DNA from: CAWKEY01 sp963848675
Lineage (GTDB): Bacteria > Pseudomonadota > Gammaproteobacteria > Methylococcales > Methylomonadaceae
Assembly (NCBI GenBank): GCA_963848675.1
Contig: CAWKEY010000053.1
Span: 24,890-88,889, forward strand
Length of the DNA: 64,000 nucleotides
Direction of reading: 5' to 3'
Below the pieces are notes generated by a model. The model worked only from the letters and a program-made list of their open reading frames with translations, was not told where the DNA came from and ran no database searches. The position numbers and the translations under genes were made by a program. This document shows, piece after piece, positions 18,417 to 28,552 of this stretch (positions are counted from its first letter, which is position 1; each line of letters opens with the position of its first letter).

Positions 18417-19190
18417 ATGCTGATTGACTCGCACTGCCATCTGGATCGTATTGATCTGGAACCGTATCAAAATGATTTTGCCTGTTTTATGCACGAGGTT
18501 GGCCGGCAGAACATAGAACACCTGCTGTGTATCGCCATTGACCTGGAATCTTATCCGGCCATGTTCGACAGGGTATCTCCTTATCCAAGCATTTCAATGA
18601 CTGTTGGCGTGCATCCCAATGTTCAGGATGGCAAAGATCCTGATATCAATGAGCTCATCGTTTTAGGCGGCCAGGATAAAATTATTGGAATAGGGGAGAC
18701 CGGCCTGGATTATTTCCGCAATGAAGGTGACTTAGGTTGGCAACAACAACGTTTCAGAAATCACATCCATGCTGCAAAAGCATTAAAAAAACCCTTAATT
18801 ATTCACACACGTGAGGCCAAAGAAGACACCTTACGGCTATTGGAAGAGGAGGGTGCCGATGAAGTAGGTGGCGTCATTCACTGTTTTACCGAGGACTGGG
18901 AATTTGCCAAAAAAGCCCTGGATCTAAATTTTTATATTTCTTTCTCGGGCATTGTCACTTTCAACAGCGCCAGGGAAATTAAGGACGTAGCCAGAAAAGT
19001 GCCTTGCAATCGCTTTTTGATTGAAACCGATTCGCCTTATCTTGCGCCTGTGCCATTTAGAGGCAGGCCCAATTATCCCACCTATGTCCGCTATGTAGCT
19101 GAACACATCGCCGGGTTGCGTGGAACTTCCGTTAATGAAATTGCCGAATTATCAACACAGAATTTCTACGATTTATTCAAATTGAATTGA
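18417..19190 (+). CDS. tatD: TatD-family hydrolase
   Basis: Metal-dependent hydrolase with DNase activity in characterised homologues; 257 aa. DSHCHLD at the N-terminus gives the first metal His pair, GETGLDYFR the conserved Glu, IIHTREA another His, IHCFTE the next and LIETDSPYLAP the Asp. All ligands are present. Its 3' end overlaps the convergent aminotransferase gene by 14 bp. Confidence 0.94.
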   Translation: MLIDSHCHLDRIDLEPYQNDFACFMHEVGRQNIEHLLCIAIDLESYPAMFDRVSPYPSISMTVGVHPNVQDGKDPDINELIVLGGQDKIIGIGETGLDYFRNEGDLGWQQQRFRNHIHAAKALKKPLIIHTREAKEDTLRLLEEEGADEVGGVIHCFTEDWEFAKKALDLNFYISFSGIVTFNSAREIKDVARKVPCNRFLIETDSPYLAPVPFRGRPNYPTYVRYVAEHIAGLRGTSVNEIAELSTQNFYDLFKLN

Positions 19191-20114
19191 TTATTTCCAG
19201 GGCTTTGGCTAATTCTTGTGTTGTATTATAAAAGTGGGGCGAGAAGCGTATGCCGCCACCGCGCAAAGCGCACATTACACCATTATCCTGTAGGTGTTTG
19301 TATAAAGCCTCATTGGGGATGCGCTGATGTTTAAAGACAACAATGCCTGAATTCAAAGTATTTCTTGGTTTTGATAGTAATCGCAGTTGTTTGTTTTGCT
19401 CAATTTCCTGCATTAAATAATTAGCGTTTTCAAACACTAAGGCCTCAACAGCCGGCATTCCGGTTTCCAACAGCAAGGACAGACTGGCGGAAAGAGCATG
19501 AATACCCAGCATGTTCGGACTGCCGCATTCAAAACGCCGTGCTCCCGGGTGAATTTGCCAAGGCTTGTTTTCATAATTATGGGTGTCTTTCATCATGTGC
19601 CAGCCGTATTGAGTCAGTTTCAGCTGGTCTCTGGCTTTGGGTGTGGTATAAAAAACGCCCAATCCTTCTGGCCCCAGCATCCACTTGTGACCATCGGCCA
19701 TAACGAAATCGGCCTGATAAGCCTGTACATCAAACTGCACCGCGCCCAGACTTTGAATGGCATCAATACAAAACAGAATATCGTGGTGCTTACAAAATGC
19801 GCCTATTTTTTGCAGATCCATACGCAACCCTGTTGCAAACTGAATGGAACTGATGGTCATTAAGCGCGTTCTTTTGTCTACCAGGGCAAACAAGGCATCT
19901 TCCGGGGACAGTGAACCGTGCAGATCAGTTTGACGAAATTCCACACCTTGATTTGCCAGTGTTTGCCAGGGCATTCTGTTGGATGGAAACTCTTCATTGC
20001 TGGAAACAATGTTGTCGCCGGCTTGCCAATTCAGACCAAATGCCACGAAAGACAATGCCTCAGAGGTGTTTTTCACCAGCGCAATATCATCGGTTGAGGC
20101 TGCATTTAATAACA
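19177..20114 (-). pseudogene. Class V aminotransferase, C-terminal part (split by IS1380)
   Basis: PLP-dependent aminotransferase of the class V / cysteine-desulfurase-like fold. This part carries the first conserved block NTSEALSFVAFGL, the PLP Asp in FCIDAIQSLGAVQ, and the Schiff-base Lys in VMADGHKWMLGPEG. Removing the IS and one TAACA copy joins it in frame to the N-terminal part at 21812-22000 (...RTQLMLL + LNAASTDD...), giving about 373 aa, a normal length. The insertion therefore looks recent. The substrate is unknown. Confidence 0.9.
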
Positions 20115-21811
20115 CCTAAATCCTGCAAGCCCTGAAAACTAGAGTTCAAGTCCTGTTTTTTATTCCCGGATTGTATGCTTCAAGGCCTGCCGGTGCCCGC
20201 ACGCGTCCATGGATTCAGGATTGTTTAACCAATACACACCCGGGATAGCAATAAATTCTGGAAATTGGGTGACAATTTGCCAAACCTGACCCTCCTTCCC
20301 GCAGAAAGGCTAATGCTAGTCGTTGATTTTGGCGCTTCGTGTATTTATCGGGTCACGAGCCCAAACCAACCGCTACCCAGTCATCCCAAACCCCAGGATA
20401 AAGATGATTGTCCGGGGTTTTAACAGTCAGTTGCCTATTTCCGATGAGTAACTTGCCCGCTACACGAACCAGATAAGTCCTTACTGTTTCTGGCTCCCAT
20501 TGCCGAAGCGCCTGGCTGCCACTCATGATGGCCATCCAGCGCAGGGTATTGTAAGCCAATACTGCGCAGTGGAATATGGCAGCATTAGCTAAAAAATCGG
20601 CGGTTCTTATCTTGCCCATGCCCATTTGCCCTTTGGATTCTTCGATCCAGGTTTCGCAAGTCGCGCGTTCGCCGTATTTTTTATGGGTTTGCCAGGGTGT
20701 TAAGGCCTCAGTGGTGACATAGCAGAAATAATCATAGCGTGCCGTTTCCAGTAAATCGAGTTGCGGGCTTGCTTCTTTGGGCAGTCGTTGGCGCACGGCA
20801 ACGAAGCGTCGAGTCGTTTTCCACTCACCGCAACGATAGTCAAAGGTACACTGTTCCCAGTCTGGCTGTCCGGCTATGGCACTCCAATGTTGCTGGGTTA
20901 ACAGTGCGACCAGATTTTTCAGCTTAACTTTGATCAGATAGCCATGGCCATGGGCATCCAGCACGTCTAATAAAGCGCCGACAAAGTAGCCACTATCGGC
21001 CCGGACGATGATGCGCATTCTGTTAGGCAAATGCGCTAACAATTGCTTGACGAATTCAACAACGCCATTGCTGGTATAGACGCTTCCGGTCCTAAACCAG
21101 GCTTGCAGAATTTCTTTGCTACCCGCTAAGAAGGCTAATTGAGGATGGTAGGAAAGGGCGCCTTTTTTCTTGGGGTTATAGCCTTTGGCAGCCCCCTCTT
21201 GGGTACCGCACACTGAATCAACCGTGGAATCTATATCGACCCACTGAACCGGGTTAAGCCCTACTTTGGAGGCACCTGAACGATTAGCACGGCGCCAAAT
21301 CTGTCCTCGCAATCGATGAGTGACGCTTTCAAACTGGTTGATCTGTTTTTCGGTAACTTCTTTAAAAATCCGCGCTATCGTGGTTTCAACGGGTAGCTTG
21401 GTCCAGCCCGCAATCTTACGTAAGACGCTATCCGACCAGACGCCACAAACCTTTGCCATGGAGGTGGCGCCACCAATGATGCCCACCAAGGTGAACATAA
21501 CCACATTAGTCAATTGATAATCGGCGTTATCACCGCGTGGGTGCGGAATATCCTGGTCGACTATTCTTTCAAAGCCAATTCGCTGCAAGTATTTGACAAC
21601 CGGGATCAGGCCGGCTTGGCTGGTCAGTCCAGTTGCAGTGGCTGACATGTGAACTTTGCCTGTTTGTTTACGAGTGGCTGGTTTTTTCCGTATGTGTGAG
21701 GATTTTGTCTTCATTGAAATCATGATCTGGATAGTTGCTAACTATTGACATTATATCATTGATTTATATGGGTTATTAAATATATCCTGTTGTTTGATTG
21801 CAGGATTTAGG
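20115..21811. mobile_element. IS1380-family insertion sequence, complete
   Basis: Terminal inverted repeats CCTAAATCCTGCAA (20115-20128) and TTGCAGGATTTAGG (21798-21811) are perfect over 14 bp. A 5-bp direct repeat TAACA flanks both ends (20110-20114 and 21812-21816). The 1697-bp length and repeat type fit IS1380. About 237 bp of non-coding sequence lies between the left end and the transposase stop. Confidence 0.95.
20353..21723 (-). CDS. IS1380-family transposase
   Basis: DDE transposase of 456 aa, the only gene of the element and apparently intact. It shows the family blocks VDIDSTVDSVCG (first catalytic Asp), IIVRADSGYFVGALLD (second) and a C-terminal ETWIEESKGQMGMGKIRTADF containing the Glu. 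The N-terminal ATG at 21723 could be replaced by one 9 bp further in. It is read opposite to the core operon. Confidence 0.93.
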   Translation of the reverse strand: MISMKTKSSHIRKKPATRKQTGKVHMSATATGLTSQAGLIPVVKYLQRIGFERIVDQDIPHPRGDNADYQLTNVVMFTLVGIIGGATSMAKVCGVWSDSVLRKIAGWTKLPVETTIARIFKEVTEKQINQFESVTHRLRGQIWRRANRSGASKVGLNPVQWVDIDSTVDSVCGTQEGAAKGYNPKKKGALSYHPQLAFLAGSKEILQAWFRTGSVYTSNGVVEFVKQLLAHLPNRMRIIVRADSGYFVGALLDVLDAHGHGYLIKVKLKNLVALLTQQHWSAIAGQPDWEQCTFDYRCGEWKTTRRFVAVRQRLPKEASPQLDLLETARYDYFCYVTTEALTPWQTHKKYGERATCETWIEESKGQMGMGKIRTADFLANAAIFHCAVLAYNTLRWMAIMSGSQALRQWEPETVRTYLVRVAGKLLIGNRQLTVKTPDNHLYPGVWDDWVAVGLGS

Positions 21812-22000
21812 TAACAACATAAGCTGGGTACGCAGCTCAACTTCTTTGTGCAGCCAGTCCGTATAAAAATAAGAGCCATAGCGCGTGTTTTGCTCGGCAA
21901 ATTTTATTACAGCGGTGCTGGTTCTTTTAGGCCAAGGCACCACCGCAGCATGGTTAAGATAAATTAATTCATCGGCTAATGGAAATTCAGGGCGTTTCAT
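21812..22000 (-). pseudogene. Class V aminotransferase, N-terminal part
   Basis: First 63 codons of the split aminotransferase gene, from an ATG at 22000 (MKRPEFPLADELIYLNHAAV) to the IS1380 target site. A TTG 12 bp upstream is a less likely start. LNHAAVVPWP is the typical N-terminal block of this fold. The codons after the junction are contributed by the IS repeat and end in a stop. The 5' flank up to 22144 holds no gene. Confidence 0.88.
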
Positions 22001-22146
22001 AGCTGGAATCAAGTAAGAACTAACAGTGCATAAAATAATATATGGATACGCATAATGTATATTATGTTAAATTATATTGTGATCTCTCAACTCAGATCAA
22101 CTGTCCCCGTTCTTTAAGTTAAGAAATAAAAAAATTGTAAACGCTT

Positions 22147-23233
22147 GAATTCATATAATAAATGCAACACCTCTTAAAGAGGCTAGATGGTATAGTTTCC
22201 GTCTACCAAAACAAAAAACTAAAGAGGTGTCCAATGAGAACATTCAACCATCTAACCCAAGAAGAAAGATACCATATCTACCTAATGCATAAGAAAAAAG
22301 TTTCCTTGGAAGAGATAGCCAAAGACATAGGCAGGAGTAAGTCCACTATCAGTCGGGAACTGCGTCGAAATAAGGGTCAACGTGGGTACCGTTACCAGCA
22401 AGCTCAGACCAAAGCCGAACAACGCCATGCAGATAAGCCCAAAGCGATCAAGCTTGACGAGGCGATGAAGCAGGTGATAACGCCATTGATCGAAGAGAAA
22501 TGGAGCCCGGAGCAAATTTCAGGGCGCTTAAGAATACTGGATGAGCCGACGGTTAGCCATGAAACGATTTATCGCTTTATCTTGGCAGACAAAGCCAAGG
22601 GTGGTGAGCTATACAAGCATTTGCGGCATCAAGCTAAGCCGTATCGTAAACGTTATGGTAAAAATGACTATCGTGGCACCATTCCTGGTCGTGTAGACAT
22701 TGACGAGCGCCCCTCCATAGTGGCTGAAAAGACCCGCATAGGTGATTGGGAAGCCGATACGGTCATAGGCAAAGGCCATAAAGGGGTTTTAGTCACTTTG
22801 ACCGAACGGGTGTCAAAATTGAACCTCGTCATTCCCATTATCCGCAAGGAGGCCGGGTTGGCCAAAGACGCGATTATTGAAGCCCTAAAGCCCTTCGCCG
22901 CTTTTGTCCACACCATCACTTTTGATAATGGTCGTGAATTTTGTCGGCATCTAGATATCGCTAAGGCATTGAATTGTGAAACCTATTTTGCCAAGCCCTA
23001 TCATTCTTGGGAGCGTGGTTTAAATGAAAACCACAACGGCTTATTGAGGCAATATTTTCCGAAAGCTAAGCCGCTGGATCAAGTAACACAAGTCGATGCC
23101 AATAAAGCTTTGGCTGGGCTTAACCATAGACCTAGAAAAACCTTAAACTACAAAACTCCTTGGGAGGTGTTTTGTAAAATGGCGAGACTTGATACCGATA
23201 ATTTGCTGGGTGTTGCATTTATGGGTTGAATTC
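22147..23233. mobile_element. IS30-family insertion sequence
   Basis: Imperfect inverted repeats of 25 bp lie at 22147-22171 and 23209-23233, with 21 matching bases; the conserved part is ATAAATGCAACACC. Because the outer six bases are GAATTC, a palindrome, both ends also show a direct TTGAATTC, so the exact boundary and target duplication are unclear. Length is about 1.09 kb, normal for IS30. Confidence 0.85.
22234..23229 (+). CDS. IS30-family transposase
   Basis: Transposase of about 331 aa from ATG 22234. An N-terminal helix-turn-helix (HLTQEERYHIYLMHKKK and IGRSKSTISRELRRN) is followed by the DDE domain: GDWEADTVIG, ITFDNGREF and the HSWERGLNENHNGLLR block with the Glu. A longer frame from 22162 overlaps the left inverted repeat and is not used. 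The stop lies in the right inverted repeat, as usual. The gene appears intact. Confidence 0.94.
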   Translation: MRTFNHLTQEERYHIYLMHKKKVSLEEIAKDIGRSKSTISRELRRNKGQRGYRYQQAQTKAEQRHADKPKAIKLDEAMKQVITPLIEEKWSPEQISGRLRILDEPTVSHETIYRFILADKAKGGELYKHLRHQAKPYRKRYGKNDYRGTIPGRVDIDERPSIVAEKTRIGDWEADTVIGKGHKGVLVTLTERVSKLNLVIPIIRKEAGLAKDAIIEALKPFAAFVHTITFDNGREFCRHLDIAKALNCETYFAKPYHSWERGLNENHNGLLRQYFPKAKPLDQVTQVDANKALAGLNHRPRKTLNYKTPWEVFCKMARLDTDNLLGVAFMG

Positions 23234-23341
23234 GCCACGGACTAAATAACATGTTTCTAGCACCTTGAGCGATGGGCGCGGCCTAAACTTGATGTCATTT
23301 CTAGTATTATGCTATAACACATTGAAAATAAGCAACCACAT

Positions 23342-23359
23342 ACGGGTCATAAGACCCGT
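23342..23359. other. Short hairpin left of the Tn3-family element
   Basis: Inverted repeat ACGGGTC / GACCCGT with loop ATAA, followed by a weak T-rich stretch. It lies in a 240-bp gene-free gap between the IS30 element and the broken transposase gene. It may be a weak terminator. Nothing else is seen in that gap apart from the transposon end at 23383. Confidence 0.35.
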
Positions 23360-23475
23360 TCATGTTTCTGTCCTAAAATTATGGGTGCATTTAAACAAAC
23401 GACGGAATTGTTTCATAGGATTTTTTGCAATCCCACGTCTGGCGTGGCTTTGACTCGATTTTGGACTTCCCAATT

Positions 23476-24581
23476 TTAGTCCGGTTTCCAGTCCGGATTT
23501 TTGGGAACTGCCAAGCCCATCGAATCGACCATACGCTCATCTGAGAAATCGAACTCCCCGTGCAAGTTAAAATGTTTCCAGGTAGATACCGAGCCGTTAC
23601 GAATCGCTTCGATCAGTTCCGCCTTGCGTTCCTCGTTCTTCTCGGTGGTAAGCTCCCGTGAGAGATAAAGATAATTCCAGCACACGATAGCGTTCTTGAT
23701 TAACCGGCGGCATGCTTCGGCAATCTCCTGGTCTTCCTTTTCGCTTTGAATGAATTCTTGGCTGTGACCGAGCGAAAAGTACCAGTTTACCGCGTTATCC
23801 AGATCAGCATCATCGATCTGCTTGGAAATTTGCGCCAGTTTACGATGGCCAATATCACAGCCATAGCCGATAATACCGGCAAAGAGAGTCTTCTTGGCTG
23901 GTCTGTTTTTCTGATATTTGATCTGCCAATGCTCAAATTCGTCGAGGAAATTTGTGGCTTGATCCACCGTTGCCAACATTTCAAGCATGGAAATATATTT
24001 TAGTTCCGGAAAGAAGGTTCCAAGAGGCAAACAGTCCACCTCTTCCAGTTTGAAGGTGCTTACATGCGCTCTACCATTAGCCCGCATCGTCAAATATGGA
24101 TTTTTGCCTGATATCAGGTTCTGATTGGTCTCTTGATAACGAGCGTCAAGCGCTTGGTCTAGGGCTTTCAGCGTGGCTTTGCAGTCGGCGAAGCCTTCGA
24201 GCTGGGCTCGTTGCAGATATGAAGCTCGATTGGCTTCCCAATCCGCCTTCTGAATCATGTACTCATCAAGAGAGCGGTATTTTTCGGAATGGAGCAGATT
24301 TAACGCTCCGGATTTGATACCCTCGGCGATTTCGACAAAGAACAGCGCCTTGTATAGCGATACGCGGAATTTACCATCCTGGTCAGTTAGTGCCGCGCAT
24401 TGATCCTCGGTAAGAAAGTCAACGGGAGCACTTTTGTCAACGTTGCCGTCCTTTTGCTGGTAATGGCGCAAAGCACGCCACAATGCGGGTTTGCTACAGT
24501 TCGGCGCGAACTGTATCTGACGGACGATATCGGCAACGCGGTGTTGTAATTTGAGTGAGCGCGATTCAAGGAGTGCTAAGT
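23476..24581 (-). pseudogene. tnpA: Tn3-family TnpA, C-terminal part, catalytic core deleted
   Basis: C-terminal portion of a Tn3-family transposase. Recognisable pieces are the linker NYLALLESRSLKLQHRV at the junction, the LFAGIIGYGCDIG block, NAVNWYFS, then SQEFIQSEKEDQEIAE, KNAIVCWNYLYLS and a normal end. NWYFS is joined directly to LGHSQEF (near 23770). The region that normally sits between them, with the two Asp and one Glu of the active site, is missing. Added to the N-terminal part the protein would be about 763 aa rather than about 990. It cannot catalyse transposition. Confidence 0.88.
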
Positions 24582-26493
24582 AGTGCCTGACCGAAAAAGC
24601 CAAAAATAACCGCCCTCACAGCAAAAGGTGCCAAAATTCACGCGGAAGCTGGAACGCTAACGGCTTTCTTGTGGTGCTTATCGACTAAAAAGCTTGCAAT
24701 CCATCCGGCAGGGGCAAGCTCTCGGGATTCCGGACGCAGCTTGCCTGTCTTGCCGCAATACCGCGGTTAAAAAACTTAGGCGGCGAGCTTTTGCTGGCGC
24801 TGTCGTAGCCGCTCCCGCTCCTGAGCCAGACGCTCGCGTTCGGCGTCGCGCTTGATCTGGCCGATCTTTTGGAGGTTGCGCGACAGCACGGCCAGGGCGA
24901 CATAGCGCTTGAAGCCGCCGATGCCGTGGTCTGGGCACTTGTCCAGACCGTGCACCTCCAGCGCGTTGATGCCGGACTCAACGGCCGAGTGCGCCTTCCG
25001 GGCGGCAACAAAGGCGCCATCGCGCTCACGCGCCTCATCGCTGGCAGACCACTTGCCTTTCTTGGGCAGGGTGACTTGGTCAAGCATCGCCTTAAGCCCG
25101 GTTTGGTTGGCGGGGCTGTGGAAGCCCTTGTCAAAGCTACAGGCCTTGAACGAGGGGAAGTGCTGTTGCGTTTCCTTGACGATGCTTACCGCGATCTGGT
25201 CGTCTGTTTGTTTTTCCATGACCTGATGGTGCAAGATGAAGCCCTCCTTGCCTTCCACCACCGCCACGCGTCGGCCTAACTCCACCGGCACCCCGGCCTT
25301 GCCCTTGACGATCCATTCGGTGTGCGGTTGGAACAGGGAGAAGACTTTCTCATCGTGCGGGATGACCTCGCCCTTGAGCACGCGGCGCTCGATTTGGTCG
25401 ATTTGGCGCTGGGCGTGGGCGATGAATTGCCGGGGCTTGGCTAGTTGAATTTCGCAGACGGCGTACTGGCTGGCCAGTTGCGCGACGGTCGCTTCGACGC
25501 GCTTTAGGTGGGCGGCCGACAGGCTAATGAAGGTCTGGTGAGCCTTGGCGATCTGCTCGGCCTTGGCCTGCTGCTTGGCCGCGTCCTTGGAGGTGGAGTG
25601 TTTGAGCTTCTGGATGACGCGCATGGCTTTTCTGAGTTTCTTCAGGCAGTTCTTAAACTGCCGCCAGCCCTTCAGATCGTAGGTCTCGCTGAATTGCGCG
25701 CAAAGCTGGAGCAGCACCCGCATGGCATCGTACAGCAGGTTGACGTCGGTTGGAAAGTGCACGTCAGTCTCCACCACGAACGAGTCACAGCGGCCTGCGG
25801 CGGGCGCGGGGCTGTTTTTTTTACCGAGCAGGGCATAGCCGGTCTCCACCACCGCCTGGTTGATGCGGGCCAGGATCTCCGGCGTGAACAAGGCGAGATT
25901 GTCCTTGAGCGTCTGTAGGGAGAATATCTTTTCGTCCCATTCGGCAATGCCAAGGATGAGCCGCAGGGTGCGGTGCTGGTTGGCCAACTCGTGGATGCGG
26001 TCAAAGTCGGCGTTCAGGCACAGGCGCAAGCAACCCAGCACCAGGATGGTCCATTGGTTCATGCCAGGGCAGCCCAACTCGGCGGAGACCACTTTGGCCT
26101 GGCCGTCGACGACTTGCGTCGGCAGGATGTCCTTGATGATCTCGAAGACCTTGTCCCGCAAGCCATCGCTGCAATAGATGTGCTGGAGGCCGAGCAGGAT
26201 CAGGGGGATGTCGTCCCGCGAGCGCACGTCGATCTGGATGTCGGCGATGTCGACTTGGCCGATGGTCTGTTGGCTTGGGAAGGTGTCTCTCATGAGTTTT
26301 CCCTGAGTTTTGGGTGGTTTGGCAGGGCCCGCCCTGTTGGTGTTGACGGGACGTTTTCTATTGTTATTGTTTTTCAATGGCTTGAAGGTTTTGGCCCGGC
26401 GCCGCTGGTTGGGTGCGGTCATCATCTTCATTATTGATATTATACTGCAAGCTGTTGTTATATAATAGCTATTTTACTTATCGGTCAGGCACT
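24582..26493. mobile_element. ISNCY-type insertion sequence inside tnpA
   Basis: Terminal repeats AGTGCCTGACCG (24582-24593) and its perfect complement (26482-26493), with the 4-bp direct repeat AAGT on both sides (24578-24581 and 26494-26497). Length is 1912 bp. Removing the element and one AAGT restores the tnpA reading frame across the junction (QNYLALLESRS). The element is therefore younger than the transposon it entered. Confidence 0.92.
24776..26293 (-). CDS. ISNCY-type DDE transposase
   Basis: Transposase of about 505 aa from the ATG at 26293 (MRDTFPSQQTIGQVDIADIQ), chosen for its AGGGA ribosome site; an upstream ATG at 26431 adds 46 basic, low-complexity residues. Blocks seen are VVETDVHFPTD (probable first Asp), KACSFDKGFHSP (second) and ARKAHSAVESGINALE (Glu). 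The C-terminal tail is rich in Arg, Glu and Gln. GC content is visibly higher than in neighbouring genes, which suggests recent arrival. Family assignment is from recall of ISNCY transposases. Confidence 0.78.
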   Translation of the reverse strand: MRDTFPSQQTIGQVDIADIQIDVRSRDDIPLILLGLQHIYCSDGLRDKVFEIIKDILPTQVVDGQAKVVSAELGCPGMNQWTILVLGCLRLCLNADFDRIHELANQHRTLRLILGIAEWDEKIFSLQTLKDNLALFTPEILARINQAVVETGYALLGKKNSPAPAAGRCDSFVVETDVHFPTDVNLLYDAMRVLLQLCAQFSETYDLKGWRQFKNCLKKLRKAMRVIQKLKHSTSKDAAKQQAKAEQIAKAHQTFISLSAAHLKRVEATVAQLASQYAVCEIQLAKPRQFIAHAQRQIDQIERRVLKGEVIPHDEKVFSLFQPHTEWIVKGKAGVPVELGRRVAVVEGKEGFILHHQVMEKQTDDQIAVSIVKETQQHFPSFKACSFDKGFHSPANQTGLKAMLDQVTLPKKGKWSASDEARERDGAFVAARKAHSAVESGINALEVHGLDKCPDHGIGGFKRYVALAVLSRNLQKIGQIKRDAERERLAQERERLRQRQQKLAA

Positions 26494-26497
26494 AAGT

Positions 26498-27680
26498 AAT
26501 TCTGACCCTGCTGAAGCTTGACCACATTTTGCTGGAATTCGTCGATTTGCTGATCGACTTGAGCTGGCTTAGCGGATTTGACATTCAGCAAGCCATCAAT
26601 CAAAGTAACTTTCTGACTGTCGTTCAGCTTTGCATCAGCGACGATAGTCCTAATTTCTGACAGTGTTTTTTGAACATTTTGCCTAAACTGCTCAACAAGC
26701 GTGGCAAATGACTGGTTGCGTTGGTCGCGCTCTCGGAAATAAACTTCTTTTTGTTGTTTCTCGGCGGCATTGACGGCTGTTTGCACGGCGCTTAACATTG
26801 TATCTATCAAGAAATCGTTCAGCTTGAAAGTCTGATATACGATAAAGGCAATCAGGTGCAGGAAGCGGTCTTCGTTCGCACGGCATGAGACCTGTGGAAT
26901 CTGGGACTTGATCACAGAATAGGCATAATAGCGGATGCACTCGTAGCTAAAATCCAGGCGGTGCACTACCGACGATAGATCAAGATAGAGTGTCTGCACG
27001 GTATCTAAGTCTGCCAGATTTGCTTTGATTTTCGCTGGCCTGGTGGATTGAGATGGCTTCTTCAGCAATGTGAGACGGTATCTCCAGCCCTCTTCGGTTC
27101 CGCTGATGGGCTCTTTTTCCAGCAAATTATCGAGATTGGTACGTTGATTTTCGGTGAGTGTGCGTTGGTGGCGATTGAGAGCTGCGATGATTAGGTCAGC
27201 CAGCACATTGTAGCTTGGGATCGCAATTTTCTTACGGGTCAGCACCTGAATGATTTCCAACAGAACCAGCTTGGGCCTGAACTGGACTTTGATCAGCGCT
27301 GCAATCTCGTCGGCAGTAATGATCTTCGCTGCTTCGTCGAACGGGCTATAGCCGAAGTAGTTCAGGATGACACGCTGATGGCGAAAATACGTTATCCGAT
27401 CATAGGCATCCATATGAACCTCGACTGGGTTCAGGCCAACTTGGCGTGCAACGTACTCGATATCCGCTTGGCGAAATTGTCGTACAAAGAATTTATGCCG
27501 AGCCTTGAAATAGCCTGCCGCCACCAGAAAGCAAATTTTATTCGTAGGGGTACGCAAGGTAACTACCGAATCTTTGAGTATCAACGGCAAGGAAAAAAAC
27601 CGCTTACGCTCTGCGCTGTTGAACACCGGCGTAGATTCGAACTCCTCCTCCAGAGTGTTGAAAATTTTCATTCTTGCCAT
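26498..27680 (-). pseudogene. tnpA: Tn3-family TnpA, N-terminal part
   Basis: N-terminal portion of the split transposase, starting at ATG 27680. It corresponds to the DNA-binding DUF4158-type region: an N-terminal IFNTLEEEFESTPVFNSAERKRFF, then VAAGYFKARHKFF and YDRITYFRHQRVILNYFGYSPF. A coiled, charged region (VNAAEKQQKEVYFRERDQRNQSF) precedes the insertion point at QNYL. With the C-terminal part it forms one gene, read away from the resolvase gene. Confidence 0.88.
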
Positions 27681-27835
27681 GCGTCTAATCCTTCAGATGA
27701 AAAATACGGAGGTTTCGTCTATACTTTAAACGATCATTTATACGATAAGGAAAATTAGACAAAAATGCTTGATATTTCTATATATATGCTTATCTTAAAA
27801 GCCGAAATTAACTGTATTCATCGAATGTCATAGGT
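27681..27835. other. Probable res site between tnpA and tnpR
   Basis: The 155-bp AT-rich gap between the divergent transposase and resolvase genes is where Tn3-type elements keep the resolution site and both promoters. Imperfect dyads are visible, for example CGTCTATA facing TATACGAT near 27718-27744. I could not define three subsites with confidence. Confidence 0.4.
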
Positions 27836-28483
27836 ATGGCGACAAAAGTGGCCTCCTCTGAGCGCAAAACAGTTGCTTATCTGCGTGTATCGACGCTTGA
27901 TCAGGGGCTTGAGAAAAACAAGGCGGATATCTTGCACTTTGCCAACCATCATGATCTAGGTAAGGTGAATTTTGTCGAAGAGATTGCCTCTGGTAAAAAA
28001 CCCTGGCGGGATCGGCAAATCGCACAGGTGCTTGAGGAATTGCAGAACGGTGACGCCATTATTGTGGCCGAACTTTCGAGACTGGGTCGCAGTATGCTCG
28101 AATGTATGGAGATTCTGGCGCTCGCCACACGCAAAGGTATTCGGGTCTATTCGGTAAAGGGAAGTTGGCAACTGGATAACAGCATTCAGAGCAAGATCAT
28201 TGCCCTGGCGTTCTCGATGGCAGCAGAGATCGAGCGCGACCTGATTTCACAACGAACCAAGGAAGCGTTACGCTTCAAAAAGGAACAGGGTCTTACGCTC
28301 GGTCGGCCTAAAGGGCCGGGTAAAAGCAAGCTGGATGTTTTTCGTCCGGAAATTGAAAGCCTATTGGCAAACGGATCGACGCAGAGGTTTATCGCGCAAC
28401 GTTACCACACTACAGAAGCAAATCTCTACAACTGGCTCAAGAAGAATGGGATAAAGACAGTCAATGCCCATCCGTCATCGTGA
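27836..28483 (+). CDS. tnpR: Serine resolvase of Tn3-family element
   Basis: Serine recombinase of 215 aa. The catalytic Ser is in AYLRVSTLDQ (about residue 19). LSRLGRSMLE and the conserved Arg residues of the resolvase domain follow, then AAEIERDLISQRTKEAL and GRPKGPGKSKLD before a C-terminal helix-turn-helix (QRYHTTEANLYNWLKK). It faces away from tnpA, as in Tn3 itself. The frame is intact even though the transposase is dead. Confidence 0.9.
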   Translation: MATKVASSERKTVAYLRVSTLDQGLEKNKADILHFANHHDLGKVNFVEEIASGKKPWRDRQIAQVLEELQNGDAIIVAELSRLGRSMLECMEILALATRKGIRVYSVKGSWQLDNSIQSKIIALAFSMAAEIERDLISQRTKEALRFKKEQGLTLGRPKGPGKSKLDVFRPEIESLLANGSTQRFIAQRYHTTEANLYNWLKKNGIKTVNAHPSS

Positions 28484-28516
28484 GTGAACGGATTAACTCA
28501 AGAAGAGTTTTTGATG

Positions 28517-28545
28517 TTGAGAAATTATGCCTATATGGGTATAAT
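28517..28545 (+). promoter_or_regulatory. Promoter with overlapping dyad, toxin-antitoxin operon
   Basis: TTGAGA (28517-28522) and a perfect TATAAT (28540-28545) are spaced by 17 bp. The expected transcription start is at about 28552-28553, at or next to the toxin ATG. The sequence ATGCCTATATGGGTAT (28527-28542) is an imperfect palindrome (AT-CC-ATAT-GG-AT) across the spacer and -10 box and is a candidate operator for the antitoxin. The autoregulation is inference. Confidence 0.65.
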
Positions 28546-28552
28546 ATAAAGC

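Noticed and set aside
22145..23233. TTGAATTC on both sides of IS30 as an 8-bp target duplication
   Set aside because: IS30 usually duplicates 2-3 bp, and the GAATTC part is palindromic and belongs equally well to the inverted repeats.
25508..26437. Two open frames of 136 and 154 codons on the plus strand
   Set aside because: They are antisense to the GC-rich ISNCY transposase; long shadow frames are expected there and show no family features.
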